Positions 15,601 to 25,164 of a stretch of 64,000 nt of DNA are shown piece after piece. The stretch is taken from positions 26,183,523 through 26,247,522 of the forward strand of contig NC_043965.1 in NCBI RefSeq assembly GCF_902148855.1, written 5' to 3'. This DNA is from Sphaeramia orbicularis. Taxonomy: Eukaryota; Chordata; Actinopteri; Kurtiformes; Apogonidae. Positions within the stretch are counted from its first letter, which is position 1. Every line of letters starts with the position of its first letter. A model generated the notes under the pieces. The model had not been told where the DNA came from. It ran no database searches and worked only from the letters and a program-made list of their open reading frames with translations. Both the position numbers and the translations under genes were made by a program.

Positions 15601-15807
15601 GCTTCAATCAGAGGGCCTTTCTCCAGCAACATCACTCACATCCTCACATTTTCAGCTAACACCTCTTCCCGGCATAGCATCATTTCTGTCCACCCGAACC
15701 CCAACCCGAACCCGAACCGAACTGACCTCCCCCGCGGTCGTTGTGGCTGTGCTGGCCGACGATGCGGCGCTCGGGGTTGGGGACCGCTGCAGAGTAACCA
15801 ACGCCAT
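133..15807 (-). CDS. ssh1: Slingshot protein phosphatase 1, 5' part (10 exons; 3' part lies left of the window)
   Basis: Cofilin phosphatase that activates actin-filament severing. Coding exons in transcript order: 15727-15807, 13567-13604, 6975-7075, 4776-4840, 3932-4053, 3071-3139, 2867-2932, 2352-2546, 2133-2226, 133-261. All junctions are GT-AG and phases agree, giving 320 residues. The N-terminus MALVTLQRSPTPSAASS matches human SSH1 almost exactly. Next come the SSH N-terminal region (for example LSESFFMVKGAALFLQQGSS, then VRLESAWSDRVRYMVVVY at about 97-114) and a DEK_C domain at about 250-315 (IRTELEQHMNCNLKEYKEFI). The dual-specificity phosphatase domain with its catalytic Cys would follow the donor at 132 and is outside the window. 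Intron 2 is large (7076-13566) and holds a candidate second first exon. The start lies in a CpG-rich stretch (about 15640-15950). Synteny with DAO and SVOP favours SSH1 over SSH2 or SSH3. Confidence 0.95.
310..465. repeat. Degenerate gagaccgag-rich interspersed repeat, segment 1
   Basis: The stretch repeats variants of cgagaccgagtcttt several times. The same wording recurs at 1535-1665, where it ends in gactcgagtactataacac, a phrase I associate with common fish hAT-type repeats. The two segments may be the ends of one old element spanning most of this ssh1 intron. Confidence 0.45.
556..624. repeat. (AT)n microsatellite
   Basis: About 34 uninterrupted AT units in an ssh1 intron. Length is probably polymorphic. 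The tyrosine/isoleucine-rich open frame across it is an artefact. Confidence 0.97.
1106..1232. repeat. Long imperfect inverted repeat (hairpin)
   Basis: The arm at 1129-1160 pairs with 1178-1210 over about 32 bases with few mismatches (tttgagtctccgaacgatgt against acatcgtctggagactcaaa). The loop is about 17 bases and contains gcatgc. Weaker pairing extends outward to about 1106 and 1232. It lies in the ssh1 intron between exons 9 and 10. It could be the core of a MITE or a pre-miRNA-like foldback. Confidence 0.75.
1535..1665. repeat. Degenerate gagaccgag-rich interspersed repeat, segment 2
   Basis: This holds the same gagaccgagtcaagaccg-type wording as 310-465 and ends with a short palindromic run around ctcgagtctgagaccagact. 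It probably belongs to an old hAT-like nonautonomous element. A small ggaat tandem (about 1472-1492) lies just upstream. Confidence 0.45.
3279..3790. repeat. Interspersed repeat, copy A (probably a DNA-transposon relic)
   Basis: The phrase series gaaaatgttaagagagca, caagaaaacagcttcat, atatttggtggaa and attccagaggtttcaatagg occurs in the order I remember for a common fish repeat. Part of it recurs at 53790-54075. No terminal repeats or coding sequence can be defined. It lies in the ssh1 intron between exons 5 and 6. Confidence 0.45.
6290..6395 (+). repeat. LINE-like 3' tail (L2/CR1 type)
   Basis: The string gtgttatataaagtttgactgattgattg resembles the 3' tails of fish L2-like LINEs, which end in a short tandem of TGAT type. 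The upstream body is too decayed to place. It lies in ssh1 intron 3. Confidence 0.35.
7076..13566. other. Large ssh1 intron 2
   Basis: Apart from the candidate alternative exon at 9107-9204, I see no protein-coding exon, RNA gene or clear transposon in these 6.5 kb. The short open frames at 8172-8550, 9244-9721 and 9790-10223 show no recognisable family, and no splice sites that would join them to ssh1. Confidence 0.5.
9107..9204 (-). CDS. ssh1: Candidate alternative first coding exon of ssh1
   Basis: An ATG at 9204 opens a 32-codon reading frame (MHLVVEPVQEVMMKILPYFV, then ENAVLTQSDINR) ending at a strong donor, CAT|GTGAGT. The exon ends in phase 2, the same phase as annotated exon 2, so splicing to exon 3 (7075) gives an in-frame DINR-ILSESFFMVKG junction. 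It lies about 2 kb upstream of exon 3 in the large intron 2. An N-terminal isoform from an internal promoter is the inference; I have no transcript evidence, and such a frame with a matching donor could arise by chance. Confidence 0.5.
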
Positions 15808-15960
15808 GGCTGGAAGCTGAGGATGCACCGGCCGGCCGCTGTGGCCTGGTGAGCTGCTAGCTGCTGGGCTAACGACACATCGAACAGATGGATGGACGGA
15901 TGGAGGGAGGGAAAGCAGCGGTATTACCCCGCAGGCAGGGATGTGTGTGCAGGAAGTGGT
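15640..15960 (-). promoter_or_regulatory. CpG-rich promoter and first-exon region of ssh1
   Basis: CG dinucleotides are dense here compared with the AT-rich flanks, around the ATG at 15807 and through the first donor. This is the usual look of a CpG-island promoter of a broadly expressed vertebrate gene. No TATA box is visible just upstream. Confidence 0.5.
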
Positions 15961-16249
15961 GCCTTCACGGACATGTCAGAAAATAATACGACATTTCAAA
16001 CACACACCACCCAGAACCTTTGAGTTCACAAGATATGACTTTTAATAGCTTTACAGTGATTTTATGCAAAATAGTTTATGTGCAGATAATTGAAAATTAA
16101 TAGTGAAATGAGTAAAAACAGAAAAGCACGTGACTATTAAAAAATGGTCAAGGTAGATATCCATCCAACAATGTCTGAGCAGCCTGTTACTCTGAATTTC
16201 AACCTTGTTACCATATCATTTACAAAAAAAAAAAAAAAAAAAAAAAATC

Positions 16250-16766
16250 TTAATCCTTTATCGGGCAAGTGACTATTTTTGGTAATTTCCAAATATTTGA
16301 CAAGACGGTGACAGCAAAAGTTACAGTGAGGACAGTCAACCATCTCAAGGGTCTGTAAGGTCCACCTCTACATCAACAGTGAGTGTACCTGCTTTGTTAG
16401 GTACCATGAAGTAATGGTACTAATGTAAGGAATGACGTTCAAAGGGATAATGTGGATGTTGAAAGGACTGGATCAGCACTCATGTTGTTGTAATGTTCTA
16501 AAAGTGATGTTCTAATGTTCTAAAATACATGTTCCTTACACCTTAGATGTGTTTTTCTTGTATTTTATATTTATTACTTGGATTTGTTTCCCTTCATTAC
16601 AGCTAAGGAAGCAAATATGGTAACTTCACTGATTTTGATTTTCTACACAATAAAAAAAAAGGGAAAATTTTCACAAAAGTAAAGTCTTGTTAGGTCCTCC
16701 AATACCACACTAAGGTTGGAATTATGAATTTCAGAGTATTTCAGTGAGTGCCCTATAAAGGGTTAA
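16250..16766. mobile_element. piggyBac-like nonautonomous element
   Basis: The element is bounded by TTAA at both ends (16250-16253 and 16763-16766). Its termini are inverted and similar: left TTAATCCTTTATCGGGCA, right (reverse complement) TTAACCCTTTATAGGGCA. TTAA targets and CCYTTT-type ends are the piggyBac signature. There is no transposase frame, so it is a MITE of 517 bp. Confidence 0.7.
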
Positions 16767-16827
16767 ATGATTTTCTAAACTCATGAGGGTTTGAACAATT
16801 GTCCTTTTAATAGTTTGAAGGATAATA

Positions 16828-17054
16828 CAGGGTGTCCCATGAGTCTCCATACATAGGAGACATAATACATTCCATACATATATGGTTCTAACATGTATTT
16901 CTGTATATTTCTTCTTTATAGTTCTTCAGCAGACACACATTGAAATGTGTTCCTGACAAAATGGCAGTCATATAGAGCATATTATATAAATAAAAATGGT
17001 TTATGTCAAGAAACGTTTATTTTTCCTATGTATGGAGACCAATGGGACACCCTG
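16828..17054. mobile_element. Mariner-type MITE with 31-bp inverted repeats
   Basis: The ends CAGGGTGTCCCATGAGTCTC and (reverse complement) CAGGGTGTCCCATTGGTCTC continue as near-perfect inverted repeats through ccatacatagga. A TA dinucleotide flanks each side (16826-16827 and 17055-17056), the Tc1/mariner target duplication. It is 227 bp long with no coding capacity. Confidence 0.85.
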
Positions 17055-17689
17055 TAGATTTGATCAGATATTTGCTGATTAATAGTGACATGAGTAAAAA
17101 CAGAGTGTGACTTTTAAAAAGTTGGGCAAGCTGATTTCAAAAGTTGCCTAAATTAAATCAAGACTAATCTTTTCTGAAATGAAATGGCTATTTAATGTGA
17201 ATGTGACTTTCTTTACTTGATGGTAAATAATTTATTACACTTTTTTTTTTTTTTTTTTTTTTAAATATAGCACAAGTAAAACATTTCTTAAAAGTGTACC
17301 TTTGATACTTTAGCTGGAGAGATAAGATTATTTGATTGTTTAATACATGACTTTCTGAAATACATGACAGAAATGATAAAATAAAGGGTACATTAAAAAA
17401 AATGTGATGCTTAAATTGTCCTCCAACTCTGGAATGACTCATTTATTATGAAGGGTAAAGATGGTCAGTTTTGATCTGCAATTTCTTGTAAACAAATCTA
17501 ACTTTCCTAAAAACTTTCCTGACTTTTCTGCAAAGTTTGCAGTGTCCTCCGTTAAAAATAATCTTCTGAGGACAAGGATCAAAACTGATAAACAACACGG
17601 GGTCCAGACTCTGTGATTTTGATTTGTATGTGGGTCAGGCATGTTGAAGTCAGAGTAATGAGAGTACTCCGTGGGCGTGGCCAAAGTCT

Positions 17690-17762
17690 CCGCCTTCGGT
17701 CCGTGTGCCAACTATTACCACAGAAATCAACAGCTCCTGCACTTGTACCGACCGTCGTTCAA
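17690..17762 (+). promoter_or_regulatory. Probable noncoding first exon and promoter of dao
   Basis: A GC-box-like gtgggcgtggcc (about 17671-17682) is followed by sequence ending at a usable donor, CAAG|GTAAAA (17762/17763). The first coding exon of dao begins after an acceptor at about 18207, so a 5' untranslated exon is needed. The exact transcription start is unknown. Confidence 0.4.
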
Positions 17763-18216
17763 GGTAAAAACAACTTTTTCTAAAGCAAACATCGGTTTGA
17801 AGTTAGTTTCTTGCATTTGGGTTTGGTTATGCAACAACTTGCGCACGTGGCGAGTCAACGTTTCCGACGTGTTGCTGGTTCTGTTGCATAATATAAATTG
17901 TTTAGACACTGAAGTTTTAGTGCATCAAATGTGTAAGATGATTGAATCAAATTTAAAGCAATAGTTCGTGGTAGTCTCAAATATTTGTGCATGAGATTTC
18001 TATCTACTTTGAGATTTATATTTGACAATTCAATGCATTCTTTATATTTTTCCATTTCACTTTGAATTTTGATAATTAGCTAATTCAAATAAATAAAATA
18101 CCAATGAATTTAAAGAGTAATTTGTAATAATTATGTCTTATTAAATGCTGATCTGTTATGGGCTGCCTGTTATAACTAAGACTAACTGAGTCCCTGTGTT
18201 GTCAGTTTGTGCAGAC

Positions 18217-21200
18217 ATGCGTGTGGCAGTGATTGGAGCTGGAGTCATAGGCCTGTCCACAGCTCAGAGCATATATGAGCAGTACCACTCCATTGTAAGT
18301 CCACTGACCATTGAGGTGTATGCAGACCGCTTCACTCCACTGACCACAAGTGATGGAGCTGCTGGTTTTTGGCAGCCGTACCTCTATGACAAGGGCAATG
18401 TCCAGGAAACGTAAGTGCACTTTCTGGATTTTTTTTTTTTTGGGGGGGGGGGTTAATTTTTACTTTACAGGGTGGGGAAGCAAAATTTACAATGAACATT
18501 TAGTTGTTTTTTCTCAGCAGGCACTACGTCAATTGTTTTGAAACCAAACATAAATTGATGTCATAATCGTACCTAACACTATTATCCATACCTTTTCAGA
18601 AACTTTTGCCCATATGAGTAATCAGGAAAGCAAACGTCAAAGAGTGTGTGATTTGCTGAATGCACTCGTCACACCAAAGGAGATTTCAAAAATAGTTGGA
18701 GTGTCCATAAAGACTGTTTATAATGGAAAGAAGAGAATGACTATGAGCAAAACTATTACGAGAAAGTCTGGAAGATACTATTAAAGAAGAATGGGAGAAG
18801 TTGTCACCCCAATATTTGAGGAACACTTGCGCAAGTTTCAGGAAGCGTGTGAAGGCAGTTATTGAGAAAGAAGGAGGACACATAGAATAAAAACATTTTC
18901 TATTATGTAAATTTTCTTGTGGCAAATAAATTCTCATGACTTTCAATAAACTAATTGGTCATACACTGTCTTTCAATCCCTGCCTCAAAATATTGTAAAT
19001 TTTGCTTCCCCACCCTGTAGATCTGAACAGAAAGTGATTTTGACATTTGCTGCTGCTTTTGTTTTCTTTAGTGAATGGAATAAAGAGACATTTGACTACT
19101 TGCTGAGCTTTCTGAGTTCACCAGAGTCTGTAAAAATGGGTATATTCCTTCAGTCTGGATACAATGTCTGCACTGAACCAGCACCAGTGAGTAGGCCTTT
19201 ATGTAACCTTATCCAATGTGGTGGCTCTTTTGTTCTTTCAACAGCACAGGTAGATAAATGGAGTTTAATGTAATGTAGTTACAGTGATCTCATTCATTAA
19301 CTCACTAAACGTGAGTGCAATATCTACTATAAAACACACAAAAACCATAACTATCTGCCACACTGATAGTAGTGCTTTGTGTTGCTTTACTTAGAATAGA
19401 AGCTGAAAGGCTGCAAAACAATAGCGGAGGGGCCACGCTAGTTGATAATTACGACTCCATATTGTAACTGCACAATAACATAAACAACATATCCAACACA
19501 TCCCACATCATCCTGTCTGATTCACTGCATTCTTTATGTAATGAGTTATTTCTGCTCTCATCAACATGGAGGATTTGTGTACCCACAGGTGCAACAAATA
19601 AATACATGAGGTCTTTTATTCCTTTAACTATTGGCTTTTTAAACTAATGTGACCTAGTCTGCTGGTGCTGCGCTCTGTGATTGCTGAGTGGCAACTGGAT
19701 GATGGACAACAATGACATGTTGTTAGTCTGTGTTTTGTGCAATGTGTACAGTCTTAGTACAGCTATTAGGTCAGTGGTTCCCAACCTTTTTTGGCTCATG
19801 ACCCCATTTTAACATCACAAATTTCTGGCAACCCCAGACATTCAAATATATGTAGCTATAGCATGTTGTAAATAAACATGAATTTTACGTGACATTTAGT
19901 CTTAGCTTGGATTTACAAGGCTGCAAATTAATACTGAACAAAGAAGAACTCAAACTATGAATTATGAAACAGCTGCAGCATCTTAAACCTACCACAATGA
20001 ACATTTGACAGATAAACAGTACCACAGTGCTTCAGTTTCAGCTTCACAGTTTGTCATGTCATTTATGTATTGTGACTGTCTCTCTTAAGTCACCATACAT
20101 TTTTCATTAGTAAGGTTTTTTTTTTTCTTTTTTTTTTTTTATCAATTACTTGACATTTCAGGCGACCTCCATTTGAATTCCAGGCAACCACGTGGGGTCC
20201 AGACCCCAAGGTTGAAAAACACTGTATTAGGTTGTTTATACTGTTTGGTAATTTTGCTGTTGTTGTATTTTTGTGACAAATTGCCCCTCGGGGATGTTAA
20301 ATTTTTACTCTCCTCACTGGTCTGTCTTTATGGAATAACAGGTAAATGTCTCTAACTTGTGTTTTGATTGCAGGATCCCACATTTAAAGACATTGTCCTG
20401 GGCTTCAGACAGCTCACAGAGCGAGAGCTGCAGCTATTCCCTGGATACACGTATGTTTTTTGCTAAAATATGTCCCAACAGTAAAACACTTAAAGAAGAT
20501 AAAAGCCAGGAATAGTTTATTTTCTACTTGATGAAATACACTGGCAAAATTCTCTTGCTGTATATTGTAGTTTACAAACTACCAGACATCTTTAATAACA
20601 CGTACTTAAAAAGATTTGCTTGTTTAATCTATCCTTACATGTTCTTGAGTGTTTTTATATATTTGTATATTGCACCAATAAAAACTTCACTGTGAGACTA
20701 AAATATTTATGAATTGATGTGTCACCAAATGCTGCACTAACAGATTTTTCTCTGTTAAAATATTCCCAACATTTAAGTTATGGGTGGTTCAACACAGCTC
20801 TGATGGTGGAGGGAAAAACGTACTTACCTTGGCTTATGGACTGGTGAGTGAAATATTTACTGTATTTATTACAAGCTACCATTTTGTACTTGCATCAGCA
20901 GTTTAGTCACAATCATCCTGAGTATGACCTGGTTTAACCCCTCAGCTCAGTAACTTGCAACAACATTTATTACCCTATTAAAACATGAAAGGAAAAAACT
21001 CTTGACAGTGTCTTATCTTCGTTCAATGTTGTTGTGTCTTTGTGTAGGTTGCAAAAAAGAGGTGTGATGTTTTATCACAGGAAAATAGAGTCCTTTAAGG
21101 AGGTTAGTGAAGTCTTTTTTTAAAGTTATAGTCACTACTGCTCTTTATTTATTTATTTTTTTTAAGAATCACACATTTTACCTTTACCTTAAGAGCTAAA

Positions 21201-23527
21201 GACTAGCAGAGGGTGTTATCACAAGTCAGGTTTGCTATCTCTTATCATGCTTCTTTATATTTAGCTGGCAGAAAGTGGGGCAGACGTGATAATAAACTGC
21301 AGTGGGATAAGATCAGGTGAACTCCAGCCTGACCCTGAGCTTACACCAGGCCGAGGTCAGATAATCAAGGTGAGTGGTTTAAAGTTTATCCAAAGTTTTT
21401 TAAGTGTAAAGACACATTGGAAGTAGTAGTAGTTGCTTCTTGTTTTACTTATGTGTTTTAGGTGGATGCTCCATGGCTGAAGCACTGGATTCTTACACAC
21501 AATTTTAAACAAGGAGTGTATAATTCACCCTACATCATTCCAGGGTAATTTTGCATGTGCTTAACTATCCTATTTATATTTAATACTGGCACATTTTATT
21601 GTGTAGATGAAGCTTCTTTTGTACATTTTTAGTTTTTCATAGCGTCTAGGACGCTGCAACAGTTATTTCAGTCAATGTAGAAATTTACTCACAAAATTTG
21701 TCTCAACTCTGAAACGTTAATGTTGCAGTTTCTTACAGTGCTGAAGCTGTTTTTTAATTTGATCTAATTTCTGTCTGCAGGAGTCGTCTTGTAACTGTTG
21801 GTGGAGTGTTCCAAATAGGAAACTGGAGCGAACAGAACAACTCCACCGACCATAAGCATATTTGGGAAGAGGCTTGTAAACTTGAGCCAAGTCTCAAAGT
21901 AAGATATTAGATTTGTGTTTCTTGTAGCAATAAATGTTTTCACTGAGAGGTAATTAAATCAAAATACTTCTAAGTATATGTAATACTTTTGTGCTAATTG
22001 ACAAATGGTTCAGTGTGTAAAAATTAGGGGATTATTCTGTATTATAACCTGAAAAGGGTATTGTTCAATTCCAAGAAAACGTTGGGACGTTCTGCAAAAT
22101 GTGTTTAAACATGGAATGCAATGATTTACAAATCTCAGTCTATATCCCCCACTACTCAAAAACCTTTGAGTGGTGAAAGATATTAAAGTCCCAGACTGTT
22201 GAGTAACTACAATCCTTTATCAGACAAGAGTGAAACAACATTACTCACCCAAGACTCCAGCAGCAGATATTCTCAGTTCCCAGATGTTTACAGACTGTTA
22301 TTAAAAGAGGAGGGGATGCTGTACAGTGGTAAACATGTCCCCTTCATTGGAGGTGTGTTGTTATCAAAATTCTCAGATTTTTTTTTCTTTAAATGGCACA
22401 TTTTTTCCGTCTCAACATGTAATATGATTTGTATGTTCTATCAAGAACAAAATCTGGGTTCATAAGATTTCTTAATCATTGCATTCTGCTTTATTTTCCC
22501 TTTTACACAATGTCTCAACCTTTTGTAATTGGGGGTTACAAAAAAATTGTGTGGAGACTTGCACCCACATTAGGATCACCATCTTTCCACTGAATCTCAG
22601 AATGACCTTTTTTACATGGTGTATATTGTATTAAGGTGCATTATAACCATCTGCTATGTGGAAATTGAATATCTCTTTAATAAGACCAGAACAAAAACAA
22701 AGTCTGCTAGGAACTTGGATGCTTATGCAAAAAACTACAGTGCATAACCAATAAATCAGGTAAAATCCTGGTCAGCCCCTGCCATCCTTAGATGGACTTT
22801 ACCTCAAACCCGTAACACAATGAGCAGTAAAAAAAACCAAAAAAACCTGACCCCACTCACCGTTTATCACCTCTTCACTCTGATGCCCTCCAGGAGGCGC
22901 TTCGTTCCCTTTGTCATAAGAACACTTAACCAAACCATGAACTAAAACAGCCTTTGTGTTGTCCGAATTGGCAATACGTGTCTATTTTTGTGGGTGTTCT
23001 GTTTCCAGATGATGTGACCTGAACTAAATCAAATAACACCTCAACTTGTGTGGCCAGTAATAAATTATTCTGATTCCAACAAACACTGGCCTTTTTTCAT
23101 TTTTATCGACCCCCATAGGGAATTATAACATACCACTGATGAACCTGTAAAAGCAAAATTAAAAAATGTAACTGTATTCTCAATGTGGGAATGCTCATGG
23201 ATTGTTGTTCTTAAACTTCAGCATGCCAGAATAGTGGAGGACTGGTCTGGGCTAAGACCTGTCCGCAGCAAAGTCAGGTTGGAGAGGGAGACCATCCAGT
23301 GTGGGCCATCTTCTGTAGAGGTGACTCATAACAGCTCATCAGTTCTATCCAGTAGACTTTTGATGCTGAAGTGGTTCTAATATATCATGTGTCTCATTCA
23401 GGTAATCCACAACTATGGACATGGAGGTTTTGGACTCACTATACATAGAGGCTGTGCCCAGGAAGCAGCTAGGTTATTTGGTCAGATCGTGCAACAGAAA
23501 GGAAAGGGGCCGAAAAGTCGCCTGTAA
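18217..23527 (+). CDS. dao: D-amino-acid oxidase
   Basis: Peroxisomal flavoenzyme that oxidises D-amino acids to imino acids with release of H2O2. Coding exons: 18217-18410, 19072-19186, 20374-20450, 20778-20843, 21048-21102, 21265-21369, 21462-21544, 21781-21898, 23222-23320, 23402-23527. The product is 345 residues (human 347). Residues 7-12 are GAGVIG, the FAD dinucleotide-binding loop. [11 protein letters not shown] carries both active-site tyrosines, [14 protein letters not shown] the substrate-binding arginine, and [12 protein letters not shown] the family signature. The C-terminus is SRL, a type 1 peroxisome-targeting signal (human SHL). Introns 2 and 3 each carry a DNA transposon. A polyadenylation signal AATAAA lies at 23630-23635. 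The gene follows ssh1 as in human 12q24. Confidence 0.97.
18468..19017 (+). mobile_element. Internally deleted mariner-like transposon in dao intron 2
   Basis: It has terminal inverted repeats CAGGGTGGGGAAGCAAAATT at each end, flanked by TA (18466-18467 and 19018-19019). The inside keeps the start of a transposase ([20 protein letters not shown], then a helix-turn-helix with [19 protein letters not shown]). It runs almost directly into the typical C-terminal end ([20 protein letters not shown]), so the catalytic core is missing. The long, near-perfect ends suggest fairly recent activity. A source transposase elsewhere must have moved it. Confidence 0.85.
19772..20224. mobile_element. hAT-type MITE in dao intron 3
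   Basis: The ends CAGTGGTTCCCAACCTTTTT and (reverse complement) CAGTGTTTTTCAACCTTGGG are the classic hAT/Charlie-like termini. It is flanked by a perfect 8-bp target duplication TATTAGGT (19764-19771 and 20225-20232). It is 453 bp with no coding capacity. Confidence 0.9.
21899..23221. other. dao intron 9 with repeat fragment
   Basis: At 22050-22140 the wording acgttgggacgttctg and atggaatgcaatgatttaca resembles a common fish DNA-transposon repeat, but no ends are visible. The rest of the intron shows no features. Confidence 0.35.
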
Positions 23528-25164
23528 ATATGTACAACCTCAAAAGTCAGCTAGACACATGCAATAATATCTGTGATTAATACTGAAAGACAACTTATTC
23601 CATATCATTAATCATTCTCACTTCCAAATAATAAATTCACACTCATGTAACAGTATGTAAAATGAAAAACCACTATTCTTTTTGAAACATTATTTTTTAC
23701 TTGAGTATCATACACATTTACATCCAGTGCATTGACAAGAATCTGTGCACACAGACACTTAATGCAGCACTACCATATGTTTCAAATACTGGCGGGTAAG
23801 AGTCAGTGTACTAGTTGTAGAATCTGAATGGGCAGTCTGCCTCCACGTCAGCTCTGATACAAACAAAAGCAAAGACAACAACTAAACAAGGTATTGGTAC
23901 ATTATTTACAGAATGTAACATTGTGCTAAATGGCTGTTTAAGCATGTGTAGGTCTAAGTGTTTAACGCTGCACAGCAATAGATGGGTTGAAGATCCTAAC
24001 ACCATATACTTATACTGATGCCAATATTTTCAGACATATGTTCTTAATACCTAGGTTGAATTAGCTTTGGTAATGAACACTTTAAATGTCCTAATGCTTG
24101 CAGGTAACTTACATAATAAGTCTTTAAATGCACTCTGATTTTTGTAAATTACACATTGTTATCAAATTAGGAAATTCTGAGGAATTTCAATGATGTCTCA
24201 GATGAATTTTTCTGCAGATTTGTTAGATAGGTATAAATAAAAAGTCAAATAATCAAAGATTGAAGTGACCCTTGTCTTTGTTACAGAAGAAACCCCTGTC
24301 TTTTGTCTGCTTCTTTGGGGAAAACAACCACACTGTGACACTTGAGTGTTCTGGTCATTCACATGAAAACACAACAAAATGGGCATTTATACACCATGGA
24401 AAAAAAATATAGCCAACTGAATGCTGTGAATTTTCAACTTAATTTTTCAGTTAACCCTTTCACTGACCTACTGTAACTAGTTCCTTGAAAATGTAATGAT
24501 GTGAATCTGTTTTTCACTCCAGCAATGCCTTTCTTGTAAAGCTGAGATTCTAGTAAATGGACTTAAACAGGCAGTTAGTGTGCACAAGATGATATTCTTT
24601 CTTATCTATGCGTCTATCATCAGCATGTATAAGAAGCAGCTTTATCATAGGGTTGACTGTATCAACCACTTTCTAAATAGGTAGTATTAAGGCTCTTTAT
24701 GAAAGATATTACTTTTTTTTTAAGCTATTTTGTCATATCTCCTAACTTCTCACCCTGTATTTTTCCTCATTTGCTTCTTTTGAATTAGAAAAGCATGATT
24801 CAAATACTTGGCTTCAAGTATTTAAATTCTCACTCATTCCAGAAGGTGTCACATGTCACCATCATACAGTTAGGATATGTAATCTTGCACCCATGTAGGT
24901 CATTTGCTCATTCAAGTCACCCAGTGTGCAGTTAAACGGTGACAAAATTGTGACAGCAATGGTAGTTGAAGACTATACAGTAAGTACAGTGACATGTTTT
25001 GAAAATATTGTGCTGCCTGGCCCAAACTGAAGCCACTGTAGTGCCTAAACTTAGGAGTCATAAGATGAAAGTGGAGATGGACACAGAAAACTAGACTAGC
25101 TTTCTTGCCTCTCCCTGTATTTTTTTTTTTTTTATCTTCTACCACCTCCAGCATGTCCTTAACC
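23528..25164. other. Region between the convergent 3' ends of dao and svop
   Basis: This contains the dao 3' UTR (signal at 23630) and, from the right, the svop 3' UTR. No additional gene or transposon is recognised. Confidence 0.5.

Larger units (their letters stand above)
15961..17660. other. Intergenic region between the divergent genes ssh1 and dao
   Basis: No gene is visible. It holds two adjacent MITEs (16250-16766 and 16828-17054), poly(A)/poly(T) runs (16223-16247 and 17240-17262) and a direct repeat (16097-16122 and 17079-17104) that brackets both MITEs. Confidence 0.6.
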
